Shown here: in pieces, positions 15,993 to 22,762 of the stretch
Layout: the number at the start of each line of letters is the position of its first letter
How positions within the stretch are numbered: the stretch's first letter is position 1
Source: CAYFTL01 sp964346145
GTDB lineage: Bacteria > Bacillota > Clostridia > Christensenellales > Aristaeellaceae
Assembly: GCA_964346145.1 (NCBI GenBank)
Contig: CAYFTL010000027.1
Span: 1-25,457, forward strand
Reading direction: 5' to 3'
DNA: 25,457 bases
The notes under the pieces: model-generated
The model's database searches: none
What the model was told of the DNA's origin: nothing
Seen by the model: the letters and a program-made list of their open reading frames with translations, nothing else
Made by a program: the position numbers and the translations under genes

Positions 15993-16255
15993 AATCAAAA
16001 TTGATGGCTTTGTTGAAAAGTGTGGGCCGGTTGATTGCCGGCCTGCCCAAGCGCGTTTTTTTGGCGCTGATTCAATTTTACCGAAAGGCCATCAGTCCAC
16101 ACTTTCCTCCATCCTGCCGATTTGTACCCACTTGTTCCCAGTATGCGCTTCAAGCCATACGCAAGTATGGCGCGCTCAAGGGCGGATTTATGGCACTAAA
16201 GCGAATACTAAGGTGCAATCCATTCCATCCGGGCGGTTACGACCCGGTGCCGTGA
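15989..16255 (+). CDS. yidD: Membrane protein insertion efficiency factor YidD
   Basis: This 88-residue protein of the UPF0161/YidD family lies at the inner face of the membrane and helps YidC-dependent insertion. An N-terminal amphipathic/hydrophobic helix (about 8-32) is followed by the conserved core FYRKAISPHFPPSCRFVPTC, then SQYALQAIRKYGALKG and RILRCNPFHPGGYDPVP. The conserved cysteines (CRF, PTCS, LRCNP) are all present. The start overlaps the rnpA stop. Confidence 0.96.
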   Translation: MKSKLMALLKSVGRLIAGLPKRVFLALIQFYRKAISPHFPPSCRFVPTCSQYALQAIRKYGALKGGFMALKRILRCNPFHPGGYDPVP

Positions 16256-16292
16256 GCGACGTGATCACGTATTTAAGGAGGACTTGCTCTCC

Positions 16293-17330
16293 ATGAATTT
16301 TCTTTCGGGAGTGTTGCGCCCGATTTTGGACGCAATTTATCATGTGGTGCCCAACTACGGATGGGCTGTGATTCTGTTTACCGTGGCAGTCCGGATGCTT
16401 TTGTTGCCACTCGACATTAAAAGCAAGCGTTCGATGAAACGCATGAACGACGTTCAGCCCCAAATCAATGCGCTGAATAGGAAATATGCCAAAGACAAAG
16501 AAACGCTTAACAAAAAGATGATGGAGCTTTATCGCAAAGAGAAGATAAAGCCGATGGCCGGATGCTGGCCGATGATTATTCAAATGTTCTTTTTATTCGG
16601 AATGTTTGGAGCGATGCGTGAGGCGGCCAACGAGCAGACGGTGCATATGCTTTTGCAATTGAAGGAAGCGGCGGAACATGCGTTGTCCAGCAATTTAAGC
16701 AGTTTGGATCCCAATATGTTGCCGGAGCTGCAGAGCTGGTTCTGGATTAAAAATGTGTTCCAACCCGATTCGTTTATGTCTACGATTATGCCGGCTTTTA
16801 ATGACCAGTTGATGAGTATTCAAGCCGTGGGCGGCAACCAAATGTTGACGCAGGAAAATCTGGATGCGGTGCGCGCCTTTTTAAGCAATGAAAAGCTGTA
16901 CGCTTTTGTGGCTCAGCATTACGGCACAAACCAAACCATTACATATCCGATATCGATACTGATAACTACGCTTAACATTACGCTGCCCAACTCTTGGAAC
17001 GCTTTTGTAAATTATACCAACGGATTTTTCATTCTGCCCATTTTGGCAGCGGGCAGCCAGCTGCTTTCCACAAAGCTTATGCCGGCGACCACCCCTGCGA
17101 CCCAGTCGACCGATGGATCGACCCCAAACCCTAATGCAAGCATGGGCAAAATGATGACCTATTTCTTCCCGATTTTCTCGCTATGGATTTGTGCAACCTC
17201 TAACGCTGTATTTGCTCTTTACTGGGTGGCGGCCAACGTGATTCAAATTATTCAAACGCTTGTGATCAACAAGTGGATGGATGTGGCCGATGCCAAGAAA
17301 AAAGAGCTTGTGTCTAAGGAGGCCAATTAA
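16293..17330 (+). CDS. yidC: Membrane protein insertase YidC (Oxa1 family)
   Basis: This 345-residue insertase belongs to the short Gram-positive type without the large periplasmic domain of proteobacterial YidC. The conserved positive residue of the hydrophilic groove is R34 in TVAVRMLLLPL. A cytoplasmic hairpin with a Lys-rich coiled coil follows (KSKRSMKRMNDVQPQI to ELYRKEKIKP), then GCWPMIIQMFFLFGMFGA. Later membrane segments include MMTYFFPIFSLWICAT and FALYWVAANVIQIIQTL. A ~100-residue loop between the second and later helices is longer than in SpoIIIJ. ATG 16293 is chosen, 11 bases after AAGGAGG (16275-16281); TTG 16284 is only 2 bases away from it. No lipoprotein signal is visible. 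It lies upstream of jag, as usual. Confidence 0.94.
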   Translation: MNFLSGVLRPILDAIYHVVPNYGWAVILFTVAVRMLLLPLDIKSKRSMKRMNDVQPQINALNRKYAKDKETLNKKMMELYRKEKIKPMAGCWPMIIQMFFLFGMFGAMREAANEQTVHMLLQLKEAAEHALSSNLSSLDPNMLPELQSWFWIKNVFQPDSFMSTIMPAFNDQLMSIQAVGGNQMLTQENLDAVRAFLSNEKLYAFVAQHYGTNQTITYPISILITTLNITLPNSWNAFVNYTNGFFILPILAAGSQLLSTKLMPATTPATQSTDGSTPNPNASMGKMMTYFFPIFSLWICATSNAVFALYWVAANVIQIIQTLVINKWMDVADAKKKELVSKEAN

Positions 17331-17332
17331 CC

Positions 17333-18289
17333 GTGAATTCAATTGAAACCACCGGAAAAACCGTTGAAGAAGCGTTGGGCGCTGCTTTAAAGGCGCTGGA
17401 TTGCGATTCTTCAGAAGTAAATATTGAAATACTGGATATGGGGCGTTCTGGATTTTTGGGCATAGGGCGCCGGGAAGCTAAGGTGCGCGTAACCAAAAAC
17501 GCAAGTTTTGAAAATGAGGCGGACAAGGCCGTGGCTTCCATTGGCCGCGATACCAACAAGGCCAAGCAGGAACGCCCTGTCGCCAAGCCGGTTAAACCTC
17601 AAAAAGCGGCCGAGGCCGGCGTACCCAAGAAAGCCGAGCGCACACCCCGCCAACAACCCTCGGGCGAGGGCAAGGCGGTCGTTAAAGAACGGGAAATCAA
17701 GGGCAGCAATGCAGAAAGGCCCAAGCAGGCGAGTGCCAAACCGGTTGCGCAGGCAAAGCCCCAACGGGATGCTAAGCCGGTGATTCCGCCGCCCGAAGTT
17801 CCGGAGGAGGTTCAGGATCCTGAAACCCTCAGCGAACTTGCCAGGGTTGCCTACGATTTTCTTGAAAACGTAACCAAGTTGATGGGGGTGGATGTAACCA
17901 TCCGAATCGGCGAGTCAGAGGGGCAGATGGCCATAAAAATGAACGGGGATACGCTGGGTATTTTGATTGGACGCAGGGGTGAAACCCTGGATGCGCTGCA
18001 ATATCTGGTAAGCCTGAAGGTGAACCACGGGCGCGAAGAGTACGTGCGCGTGTCGCTGGACACCGAGAATTACCGCGCCAAGCGCGAAGCTTCTTTGATC
18101 AAGCTGGCCAACCGCATGGCGCAGCGCGCCAAGAAGACAGGGCGCCGCGTGGTGCTGGAACCTATGAACCCTTACGAGCGGCGGGTGCTGCACTCTGCGC
18201 TGCAGGGGCACGCAGATGTCACCACACACAGCGAAGGGCACGAACCCTATCGCCGAGTGGTGATTACCCTAAAGCAACAACGAAAATAA
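17333..18289 (+). CDS. jag: RNA-binding protein Jag/KhpB (SpoIIIJ-associated)
   Basis: This 318-residue protein has an N-terminal Jag_N domain (1-53, with GFLGIGRREAKVRV), a long Lys/Ala/Pro-rich low-complexity linker (about 60-160), a KH domain with the GRRG loop (213-216, followed by ETLDALQYL) and a C-terminal R3H domain with the R283-x3-H287 pair in ERRVLHSAL. KhpB binds many RNAs and, with KhpA, influences cell elongation in Gram-positive bacteria. The GTG 17333 start has AAGGAGG inside the end of yidC, implying coupling. The gene is followed by a strong terminator. Confidence 0.95.
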   Translation: MNSIETTGKTVEEALGAALKALDCDSSEVNIEILDMGRSGFLGIGRREAKVRVTKNASFENEADKAVASIGRDTNKAKQERPVAKPVKPQKAAEAGVPKKAERTPRQQPSGEGKAVVKEREIKGSNAERPKQASAKPVAQAKPQRDAKPVIPPPEVPEEVQDPETLSELARVAYDFLENVTKLMGVDVTIRIGESEGQMAIKMNGDTLGILIGRRGETLDALQYLVSLKVNHGREEYVRVSLDTENYRAKREASLIKLANRMAQRAKKTGRRVVLEPMNPYERRVLHSALQGHADVTTHSEGHEPYRRVVITLKQQRK

Positions 18290-18294
18290 AACGC

Positions 18295-18326
18295 ATTCCG
18301 CTTGCCTTCGGGTAAGCGGGATTTTT
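18295..18326 (+). terminator. Intrinsic terminator of the rpmH-jag operon
   Basis: The stem pairs ATTCCGCTTGCC (18295-18306) with GGTAAGCGGGAT (18311-18322) around a TTCG tetraloop, followed by TTTTTAG. It lies 5 bases after the jag stop. Confidence 0.93.
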
Positions 18327-18343
18327 AGTTGAAAGGAGTTTGT

Positions 18344-19030
18344 ATGGGCAAAGATTCTTTTTTAATCGAGCTGCACTGTCATACGTCCGAAATTTCCCAG
18401 TGTGGGGTGCTTTCGGGCCGGGAATTGGTGGAGGCGTATGCCAAAGCGGGTTACACCACGCTGGTGGTTACCGATCATCTGCATTTAGAAGTGCTGAAAG
18501 ATCATCCGAAGGAGACGCGGGCCGATTGGTTTTTGTCGGGCTACGATGCGGTGAAGTGCGCCGTGCAGCCGCTGGGCATGCACGTGTTGCTGGGGGCGGA
18601 GCTTCGGCTGGAATCGGGATCGGAAGATTATTTGTGCTTTGGGCTTACACCGGAAAGCCTTGAAGAAGTCATTGAGTTGCTGGAGTCCATGCCCAGCTTG
18701 GAGACACTATATGCCGAATTGAGGGAAATGGGGCTCATACTGATTCAGGCACACCCGTTTCGACCGGGCCTTGTCGCCAACGACGGCAGCGCGATAGACG
18801 GAATCGAAGTATACAACGGAAATCCACGCCACAACAGTCAAAACGCAGTGGCCAAGGCTCACGCCCAGGGGATACCGGGGGCGATCATGATCAGCGGATC
18901 CGATGCCCATCAAATAGAGGATGTGGCCCACGGCGGTATACGCACCCGGGAGCCGATTACGACCAACGGTGAGCTGCTGAAGGTATTGGCCGACGGCAGT
19001 GCTTTTGAGTTGATTGAAACAGAGTTTTGA
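18344..19030 (+). CDS. PHP-domain metal-dependent phosphoesterase
   Basis: This 228-residue cytoplasmic protein of the PHP family (polymerase and histidinol phosphatase fold) has three-metal-site motifs in order: ELHCHTS (H11, H13), VVTDHLH (D44, H45), GAELRLE (Glu of the third motif), LIQAHPFR, EVYNGNPRHNSQN and SGSDAHQIEDV near the C-terminus. PHP proteins hydrolyse phosphoesters such as 3'-phosphoadenosine or nucleotides; the exact substrate cannot be read from the sequence. The start is ATG 18344, 5 bases after AAAGGAG; TTG 18329 would lie upstream of that site. It immediately follows the operon terminator, so it may rely on read-through or an unseen promoter. Confidence 0.88.
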   Translation: MGKDSFLIELHCHTSEISQCGVLSGRELVEAYAKAGYTTLVVTDHLHLEVLKDHPKETRADWFLSGYDAVKCAVQPLGMHVLLGAELRLESGSEDYLCFGLTPESLEEVIELLESMPSLETLYAELREMGLILIQAHPFRPGLVANDGSAIDGIEVYNGNPRHNSQNAVAKAHAQGIPGAIMISGSDAHQIEDVAHGGIRTREPITTNGELLKVLADGSAFELIETEF

Positions 19031-19142
19031 TTGGACAGTTATATTTTTAGAGAACCCATACAACCTAGGCATGTCCGTGTCAAGTAAGCGTAAAAATAAG
19101 ATATGATTTTTTATAAAAAGAAATATAAATATGAGGTTTGAA

Positions 19143-19595
19143 ATGAAATTTAGAAACATAGATAAATCAAACTACTGGGAGTGTATGGCTTTAGCCGTTG
19201 ATGAGAGCCAGAGGTATTTTGTTGCAGATAATAAACAATCCTTAGTAGAAGCTGCTTATGAAGACGGTCTATATGTTTTAGGAATTTATCACGCAGAAAC
19301 TATGGTAGGATTCGTTTTATATGATTATGATGACACTTTCCCTGGTTGGTCTATGAGTCGATTTATGATAGGGAAACAGTTTCAAGGAAAAGGATATGGT
19401 AAAAAGGCCGTATTAGATTTCTTGGAGTATTTTAAGAGAAAACACAATGCAGATAAGATATACATTAGTGTATCTTTAAATAATATGGTTGCACGCAAAA
19501 TGTATTCTGATATTGGTTTTCTGGAATTAAAAGAAGTTGAATATACATTTATGGATAGACGTTTTAGAGAAATACAGATGGTAAAAGAGTTGTAA
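19143..19595 (+). CDS. GNAT family N-acetyltransferase (polyamine-acetyltransferase-like)
   Basis: This is a 150-residue single-domain GNAT. Motif A is the acetyl-CoA loop QFQGKGYGKKAVLDFL (79-94), followed by the IYISVSLNNMVARKMYSDIGF segment (motif B). The N-terminal FRNIDKSNYWECMALAV and the WSMSRFMIG strand resemble PaiA/BltD-type spermidine/spermine acetyltransferases of Bacillota, but the substrate is uncertain. ATG 19143 has GAGG 6 bases upstream; ATG 19131 does not have a good site. Codon use is strikingly AT-rich (third positions mostly A/T) compared with the GC-balanced neighbours, and the flanks are also AT-rich, suggesting recent horizontal acquisition. Confidence 0.88.
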   Translation: MKFRNIDKSNYWECMALAVDESQRYFVADNKQSLVEAAYEDGLYVLGIYHAETMVGFVLYDYDDTFPGWSMSRFMIGKQFQGKGYGKKAVLDFLEYFKRKHNADKIYISVSLNNMVARKMYSDIGFLELKEVEYTFMDRRFREIQMVKEL

Positions 19596-19730
19596 TAAAA
19601 AGATAGATTCAAATTTTAGACTTTATATCCATACATATAGAGTAGTTAGTCTTAGAATTGATTGTTTTTTATATCTCAAAATGGTTGGAAGTATAGTGTT
19701 TATACGGACAATTGAGAATTAAATATAAGA

Positions 19731-19759
19731 CTTTGTAGAAATACTTTATTTCTACAAAG
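19731..19759. repeat. Perfect 13-bp inverted repeat with 3-base loop
   Basis: CTTTGTAGAAATA (19731-19743), CTT, TATTTCTACAAAG (19747-19759). No T run follows on either strand, so it is not a standard intrinsic terminator. It may be a processing or stabilising hairpin, or a boundary of acquired DNA. Confidence 0.75.
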
Positions 19760-19867
19760 CAAAGAATGTGAAGCTCCCTTTCGCGATAGAATGATTAAGG
19801 TTTGAAACGAAATCATATCAAATTAGGATTCCACATGTATTTTACGCAATCCCCAATGGAGTTTTGC

Positions 19868-19896
19868 TTGCATAGGCAAAGATTTGCGTGTAATAT
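19868..19896 (+). promoter_or_regulatory. Putative sigma-A promoter of the DUF1858 gene
   Basis: TTGCAT (19868-19873), 17 bases, TAATAT (19891-19896). Transcription would begin about 45 bases before the start codon of the DUF1858 protein. Confidence 0.6.
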
Positions 19897-19946
19897 AGAA
19901 GCAGGGATTGGTTCCCGATATTTATAGCAACAGGGAGGGAATACCG

Positions 19947-20150
19947 ATGATAACCAAAGAGATGACGATTGGAGAAGTGCTTAACAAGGATCGCGCAACC
20001 GCTCCGATTTTTATGGCTTTTGGCATGCACTGCCTGGGCTGCCCTCATTCTATCGGCGAAAGCTTGGAAGAAGCGGGCATGGTACACGGCATTGATGTGA
20101 ATCAGTTGGTAGAAGAGCTCAATAAACATTTTGAAAACCAGGCACAATAA
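19947..20150 (+). CDS. DUF1858 domain small CxxC protein
   Basis: This 67-residue soluble protein fits the DUF1858 domain (hybrid-cluster-protein-associated, redox-disulfide type). The N-terminal MTIGEVL.KD...PIFMAFGMHCLGCPHS contains the C29-x2-C32 pair, followed by SIGESLEEAG and a closing helix with NQLVEELNKHF. Homologues are short stand-alone proteins or domains linked to anaerobic redox enzymes; the biochemical role is not settled. ATG 19947 has GGGAGGGA (19933-19940) 6 bases upstream; the open frame extends to 19908 but without a ribosome site. Confidence 0.88.
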   Translation: MITKEMTIGEVLNKDRATAPIFMAFGMHCLGCPHSIGESLEEAGMVHGIDVNQLVEELNKHFENQAQ

Positions 20151-20157
20151 CCAGTTT

Positions 20158-20183
20158 TGTGGATAACTTGCGTTCTATCCACA
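20158..20183. promoter_or_regulatory. Pair of facing DnaA-type boxes
   Basis: TGTGGATAA (20158-20166, the complement of TTATCCACA, perfect) faces CTATCCACA (20175-20183, one mismatch). The pair forms an 8-bp inverted repeat TGTGGATA/TATCCACA around 10 bases. It lies about 11.5 kb from the dnaA-dnaN boxes and 8 bases after the DUF1858 stop. It could equally fold as an RNA hairpin. Confidence 0.5.
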
Positions 20184-20196
20184 GGATTTTCCACGC

Positions 20197-20324
20197 AAGG
20201 CAAAGGGAGATCGGGTTGCCTTTTAAAGCGCGGAAAACGAATCGTTTTCAAGGTATTTTGCCGGTAAGGCGATCCGTTTAAAACGATTGTTGAATAGGCG
20301 CGGGTATATCCCGCGTCTATTTTT
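20197..20324 (+). ncRNA. Candidate structured leader / attenuator RNA
   Basis: Four successive stems are visible: AAGGCAA/TTGCCTT (20197-20222); GAAAACGA/TCGTTTTC (20233-20249); an alternative AATCGTTTT (20240-20248)/AAAACGATT (20280-20288) that uses the same strand and so excludes the second; and a strong terminator (20294-20324). A small GCC/GGC stem (20260-20270) sits in the loop of the third. Mutually exclusive pairing followed by a terminator 50 bases ahead of a gene is the layout of a riboswitch or attenuator. I recognise no known riboswitch class. It could also be a separate small RNA or the 3' end of the DUF1858 transcript. Confidence 0.4.
20294..20324 (+). terminator. Strong intrinsic terminator upstream of ferritin-like gene
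   Basis: ATAGGCGCGGG (20294-20304) pairs with CCCGCGTCTAT (20310-20320), one G-T wobble, loop TATAT, followed by TTTT. It ends the DUF1858 transcript or acts as an attenuator for the next gene. Confidence 0.88.
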
Positions 20325-20373
20325 CTGTATATGACAGGTGCAGTTAAGTTTATTTTGGAAGGAGAGGTTCTCT

Positions 20374-20877
20374 ATGCAAGTCCATCAGTTTAATGACTTG
20401 GAAGGATTGCACATTGCGGCTGAAATTGAGCGGCGCGGAGCCACTTTTTACTTGCGCATGGCAAAGATATCGAAGAGTCCTGAAATCATCGCCTTGTTAA
20501 ACGAGTTGGCTGCCGATGAAGAGAGGCACTATCACGAATTTCACCAGCTGTATGCCGAGCATTTAGCGGCCCGGGATGACGACGACTACTTGGAGCAATA
20601 CGACGAAGAGGCGTCCATATACCTTTCTGCCATTGCGGCGGAGGTGGTTTTTCCGGGTGGGCTGGTGGATTTTGCGACCAAGAAGGACATTCAAAGTCCG
20701 GTGGACATCCTTCAAACGGCGATCCAATCCGAAAAGGATTCTATCCTTTTTTATGCTGAAATGATGAATTTGGCAAAGGATAAGCGCACCCACGATACCT
20801 TTGAGCAGATTGTGGTTCAGGAAAGGACCCATCTGAATAAATTGCAGCGCAAACTGATGGAGTTTCAGAGCCGGTAA
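20374..20877 (+). CDS. Ferritin-like/rubrerythrin-type diiron protein
   Basis: This 167-residue four-helix-bundle protein shows a typical diiron ligand set: Glu in AAEIERRGATFYLRMA (E17/E19), ADEERHYHEF with ExxH (E49-H52), SEKDSILFYAEM (E120) and VVQERTHLNKL with ExxH (E150-H153). It lacks a C-terminal rubredoxin domain, so it is the short rubrerythrin-like (YciF/ferritin-like) form. Such proteins reduce peroxide or handle iron in anaerobes. ATG 20374 follows GGAAGGAGAGG by 7 bases; the GTG at 20338 lies upstream of the ribosome site. The pgm gene starts 26 bases downstream, likely the same transcript. Confidence 0.88.
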   Translation: MQVHQFNDLEGLHIAAEIERRGATFYLRMAKISKSPEIIALLNELAADEERHYHEFHQLYAEHLAARDDDDYLEQYDEEASIYLSAIAAEVVFPGGLVDFATKKDIQSPVDILQTAIQSEKDSILFYAEMMNLAKDKRTHDTFEQIVVQERTHLNKLQRKLMEFQSR

Positions 20878-20903
20878 ATTTAGAAAGAGAGGGAGGAGAT
20901 TCC

Positions 20904-22625
20904 ATGGATTATCGTACAGAATACAAGCGATGGTTGGAGTTTACACAAGATGACCCTCAAACCCAGGCAGAACTTAAATCCATTGCAGACGACGAACAGG
21001 AAATAAAAAGCAGGTTTGCTGCCGATTTGGAATTTGGCACCGCAGGCATGCGAGGTGTGTTGGGGGCGGGGCTTAACCGCATGAACAAATACGTGGTGCG
21101 CCGGGCCACCCAAGGGTTGGCCGAATATATTTTAAAGAGCCCGGGCCAGGCCGAGCGCGGCGTGGTGATCGCCTACGATTCCCGCCGGTTTTCGCCAGAA
21201 TTTGCCAAGGAGGCGGCGCTCACCCTCTGCAAAAACGGAGTGCGCGCGTATTTATTTGATTCGCTGCGCCCGGTGCCTGTGCTGTCGTTTTCGGTGCGCA
21301 AACTCAACGCTATCGGCGGCATCGTGATAACGGCGAGCCACAATCCCGCTGAGTACAACGGATACAAAGTGTATTGGGAAGACGGCGGACAGATGCCTCC
21401 GGAGCGCGCGGGGGAGGTGCTAAACCTCATACGCGAGATTGATATCGCAGGCTGTCAGAGCATGGACGAGTCTTCGGCTATTAATCAGGGGCTATTGACC
21501 ATCGTCGGACCCGAACTGGACGATGCGTATGTGGACATGGTTAAGCACTTGACGGTAAACTCGGGGCTGATTGCTCAGATGGGCAACAAGATCAAAATTG
21601 TGTATACGCCGCTGCACGGCTCGGGCAACATACCGGTGCGCAGGGTGTTGAGTGAAGTGGGATTCAAACAGGTGTACGTGGTGCCTGAACAGGAACTGCC
21701 CGATCCGGATTTTCCCACGGTAAGTGTGCCAAATCCCGAAGATCCATCGGCGTTTAAAATGGCGCTGGAGCTTCGGAAAAAGCTAAACGCCGACGTAGTG
21801 ATCGGCACCGATCCCGATTGCGACCGAGTGGGCGTGGCGGTGGTTGACGGCGAGGATGTACATATTTTAACAGGCAATCAAATTGCTTGCCTGTTGTTGC
21901 ACTACATTTTGGCCAGCCACAAGACCAACGGCACCATGCCTAAAAATGCGGCGGTGGTCAAATCCATCGTTTCTACCGAAATGGCGCGGGCCATATGCGC
22001 CGACTACGGCGCTCAGCTGTTTGATGTGTTGACCGGATTTAAATACATTGCCGAAAAAATTCAGCAATTTGAAGAGACCGGCTCCAACACCTTCGTATTC
22101 GGTTTTGAAGAGAGCTACGGCTACCTTTCGGGTACCCAGGTGCGCGACAAGGACGGCGTAAACGCTTGCTTGCTCATCGCCGAAGCGGCGACCTTCTACA
22201 AAAAACAAAACATGAGCTTATACGACGCGTTACAAATGCTGTTTGCCCAATACGGATATACCGGGGAAAAGACCATATCCTTCGCGGTGGACGGAATAGA
22301 CGGATTGGAAAAGATGGCGCGGTTGATGGCTGATTTACGGGCAAATGCACCCGCGAAAATCGGCGGAAGAAAAGTGCTGGCGGTTCGGGACTATGCAATC
22401 GGGCTGCGCACCCGGGGAGAGAAGCAGACCGAGCTGGACTTGCCCAAAGCCGACGTGTTGTATTATGAGCTGGAAAGCGGATGCTGGGTTTGTGTGCGGC
22501 CTTCGGGCACCGAGCCCAAGATTAAGCTGTACGTGAACGCATCCTCGGCAAATAAGGCCGAGACTGAGCGTTTGCTCAAAGGGCTGAGCGAAGCTTCGGT
22601 GCAGTTGTTGGAAGAGCTGCTGTAG
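20904..22625 (+). CDS. pgcA: Phosphoglucomutase/phosphomannomutase (alpha-D-phosphohexomutase)
   Basis: This 573-residue enzyme interconverts glucose-1-phosphate and glucose-6-phosphate (and likely mannose phosphates), with the length of the long Gram-positive PgcA type. Motifs: N-terminal FGTAGMRGVLGAGLNRMN; the phosphoserine loop ITASHNP (S145); the magnesium loop GTDPDCDRVGVAV (D303, D305, D307); the sugar-binding GFEESYGYLSG; and the phosphate-binding RPSGTEPKIKLYV near the C-terminus. GGGAGGAG precedes ATG 20904. It is followed by a strong terminator, closing the diiron protein-pgm pair. It could supply sugar-phosphate for cell-wall or glycogen precursors after lactose breakdown. The symbol is by similarity of type. 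Confidence 0.95.
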   Translation: MDYRTEYKRWLEFTQDDPQTQAELKSIADDEQEIKSRFAADLEFGTAGMRGVLGAGLNRMNKYVVRRATQGLAEYILKSPGQAERGVVIAYDSRRFSPEFAKEAALTLCKNGVRAYLFDSLRPVPVLSFSVRKLNAIGGIVITASHNPAEYNGYKVYWEDGGQMPPERAGEVLNLIREIDIAGCQSMDESSAINQGLLTIVGPELDDAYVDMVKHLTVNSGLIAQMGNKIKIVYTPLHGSGNIPVRRVLSEVGFKQVYVVPEQELPDPDFPTVSVPNPEDPSAFKMALELRKKLNADVVIGTDPDCDRVGVAVVDGEDVHILTGNQIACLLLHYILASHKTNGTMPKNAAVVKSIVSTEMARAICADYGAQLFDVLTGFKYIAEKIQQFEETGSNTFVFGFEESYGYLSGTQVRDKDGVNACLLIAEAATFYKKQNMSLYDALQMLFAQYGYTGEKTISFAVDGIDGLEKMARLMADLRANAPAKIGGRKVLAVRDYAIGLRTRGEKQTELDLPKADVLYYELESGCWVCVRPSGTEPKIKLYVNASSANKAETERLLKGLSEASVQLLEELL

Positions 22626-22649
22626 CTGGCAATTTATGGTTAGCGATAG

Positions 22650-22684
22650 ACAAAAGGCGGATGGCATTTCCGCCTTTTGTGTTT
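22650..22684 (+). terminator. Intrinsic terminator after phosphohexomutase gene
   Basis: A perfect 12-bp stem ACAAAAGGCGGA (22650-22661) / TCCGCCTTTTGT (22669-22680), followed by GTTTGC. The A-rich left arm means it may also work for minus-strand transcripts. Confidence 0.88.
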
Positions 22685-22762
22685 GCATAGGGTGCGGAGT
22701 ATGATTGAGATGTCTGCACCTTTGGTATGGAGGAATCATTATATATTGTTAGGGGTGTGTCT

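Larger units (their letters stand above)
19596..19946. other. AT-rich intergenic region after the GNAT gene
   Basis: No gene is supported. The left part keeps the AT-rich composition of the GNAT gene and contains a perfect 13-bp hairpin (listed separately). The right part returns to normal composition and holds the promoter of the DUF1858 gene. Confidence 0.5.
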
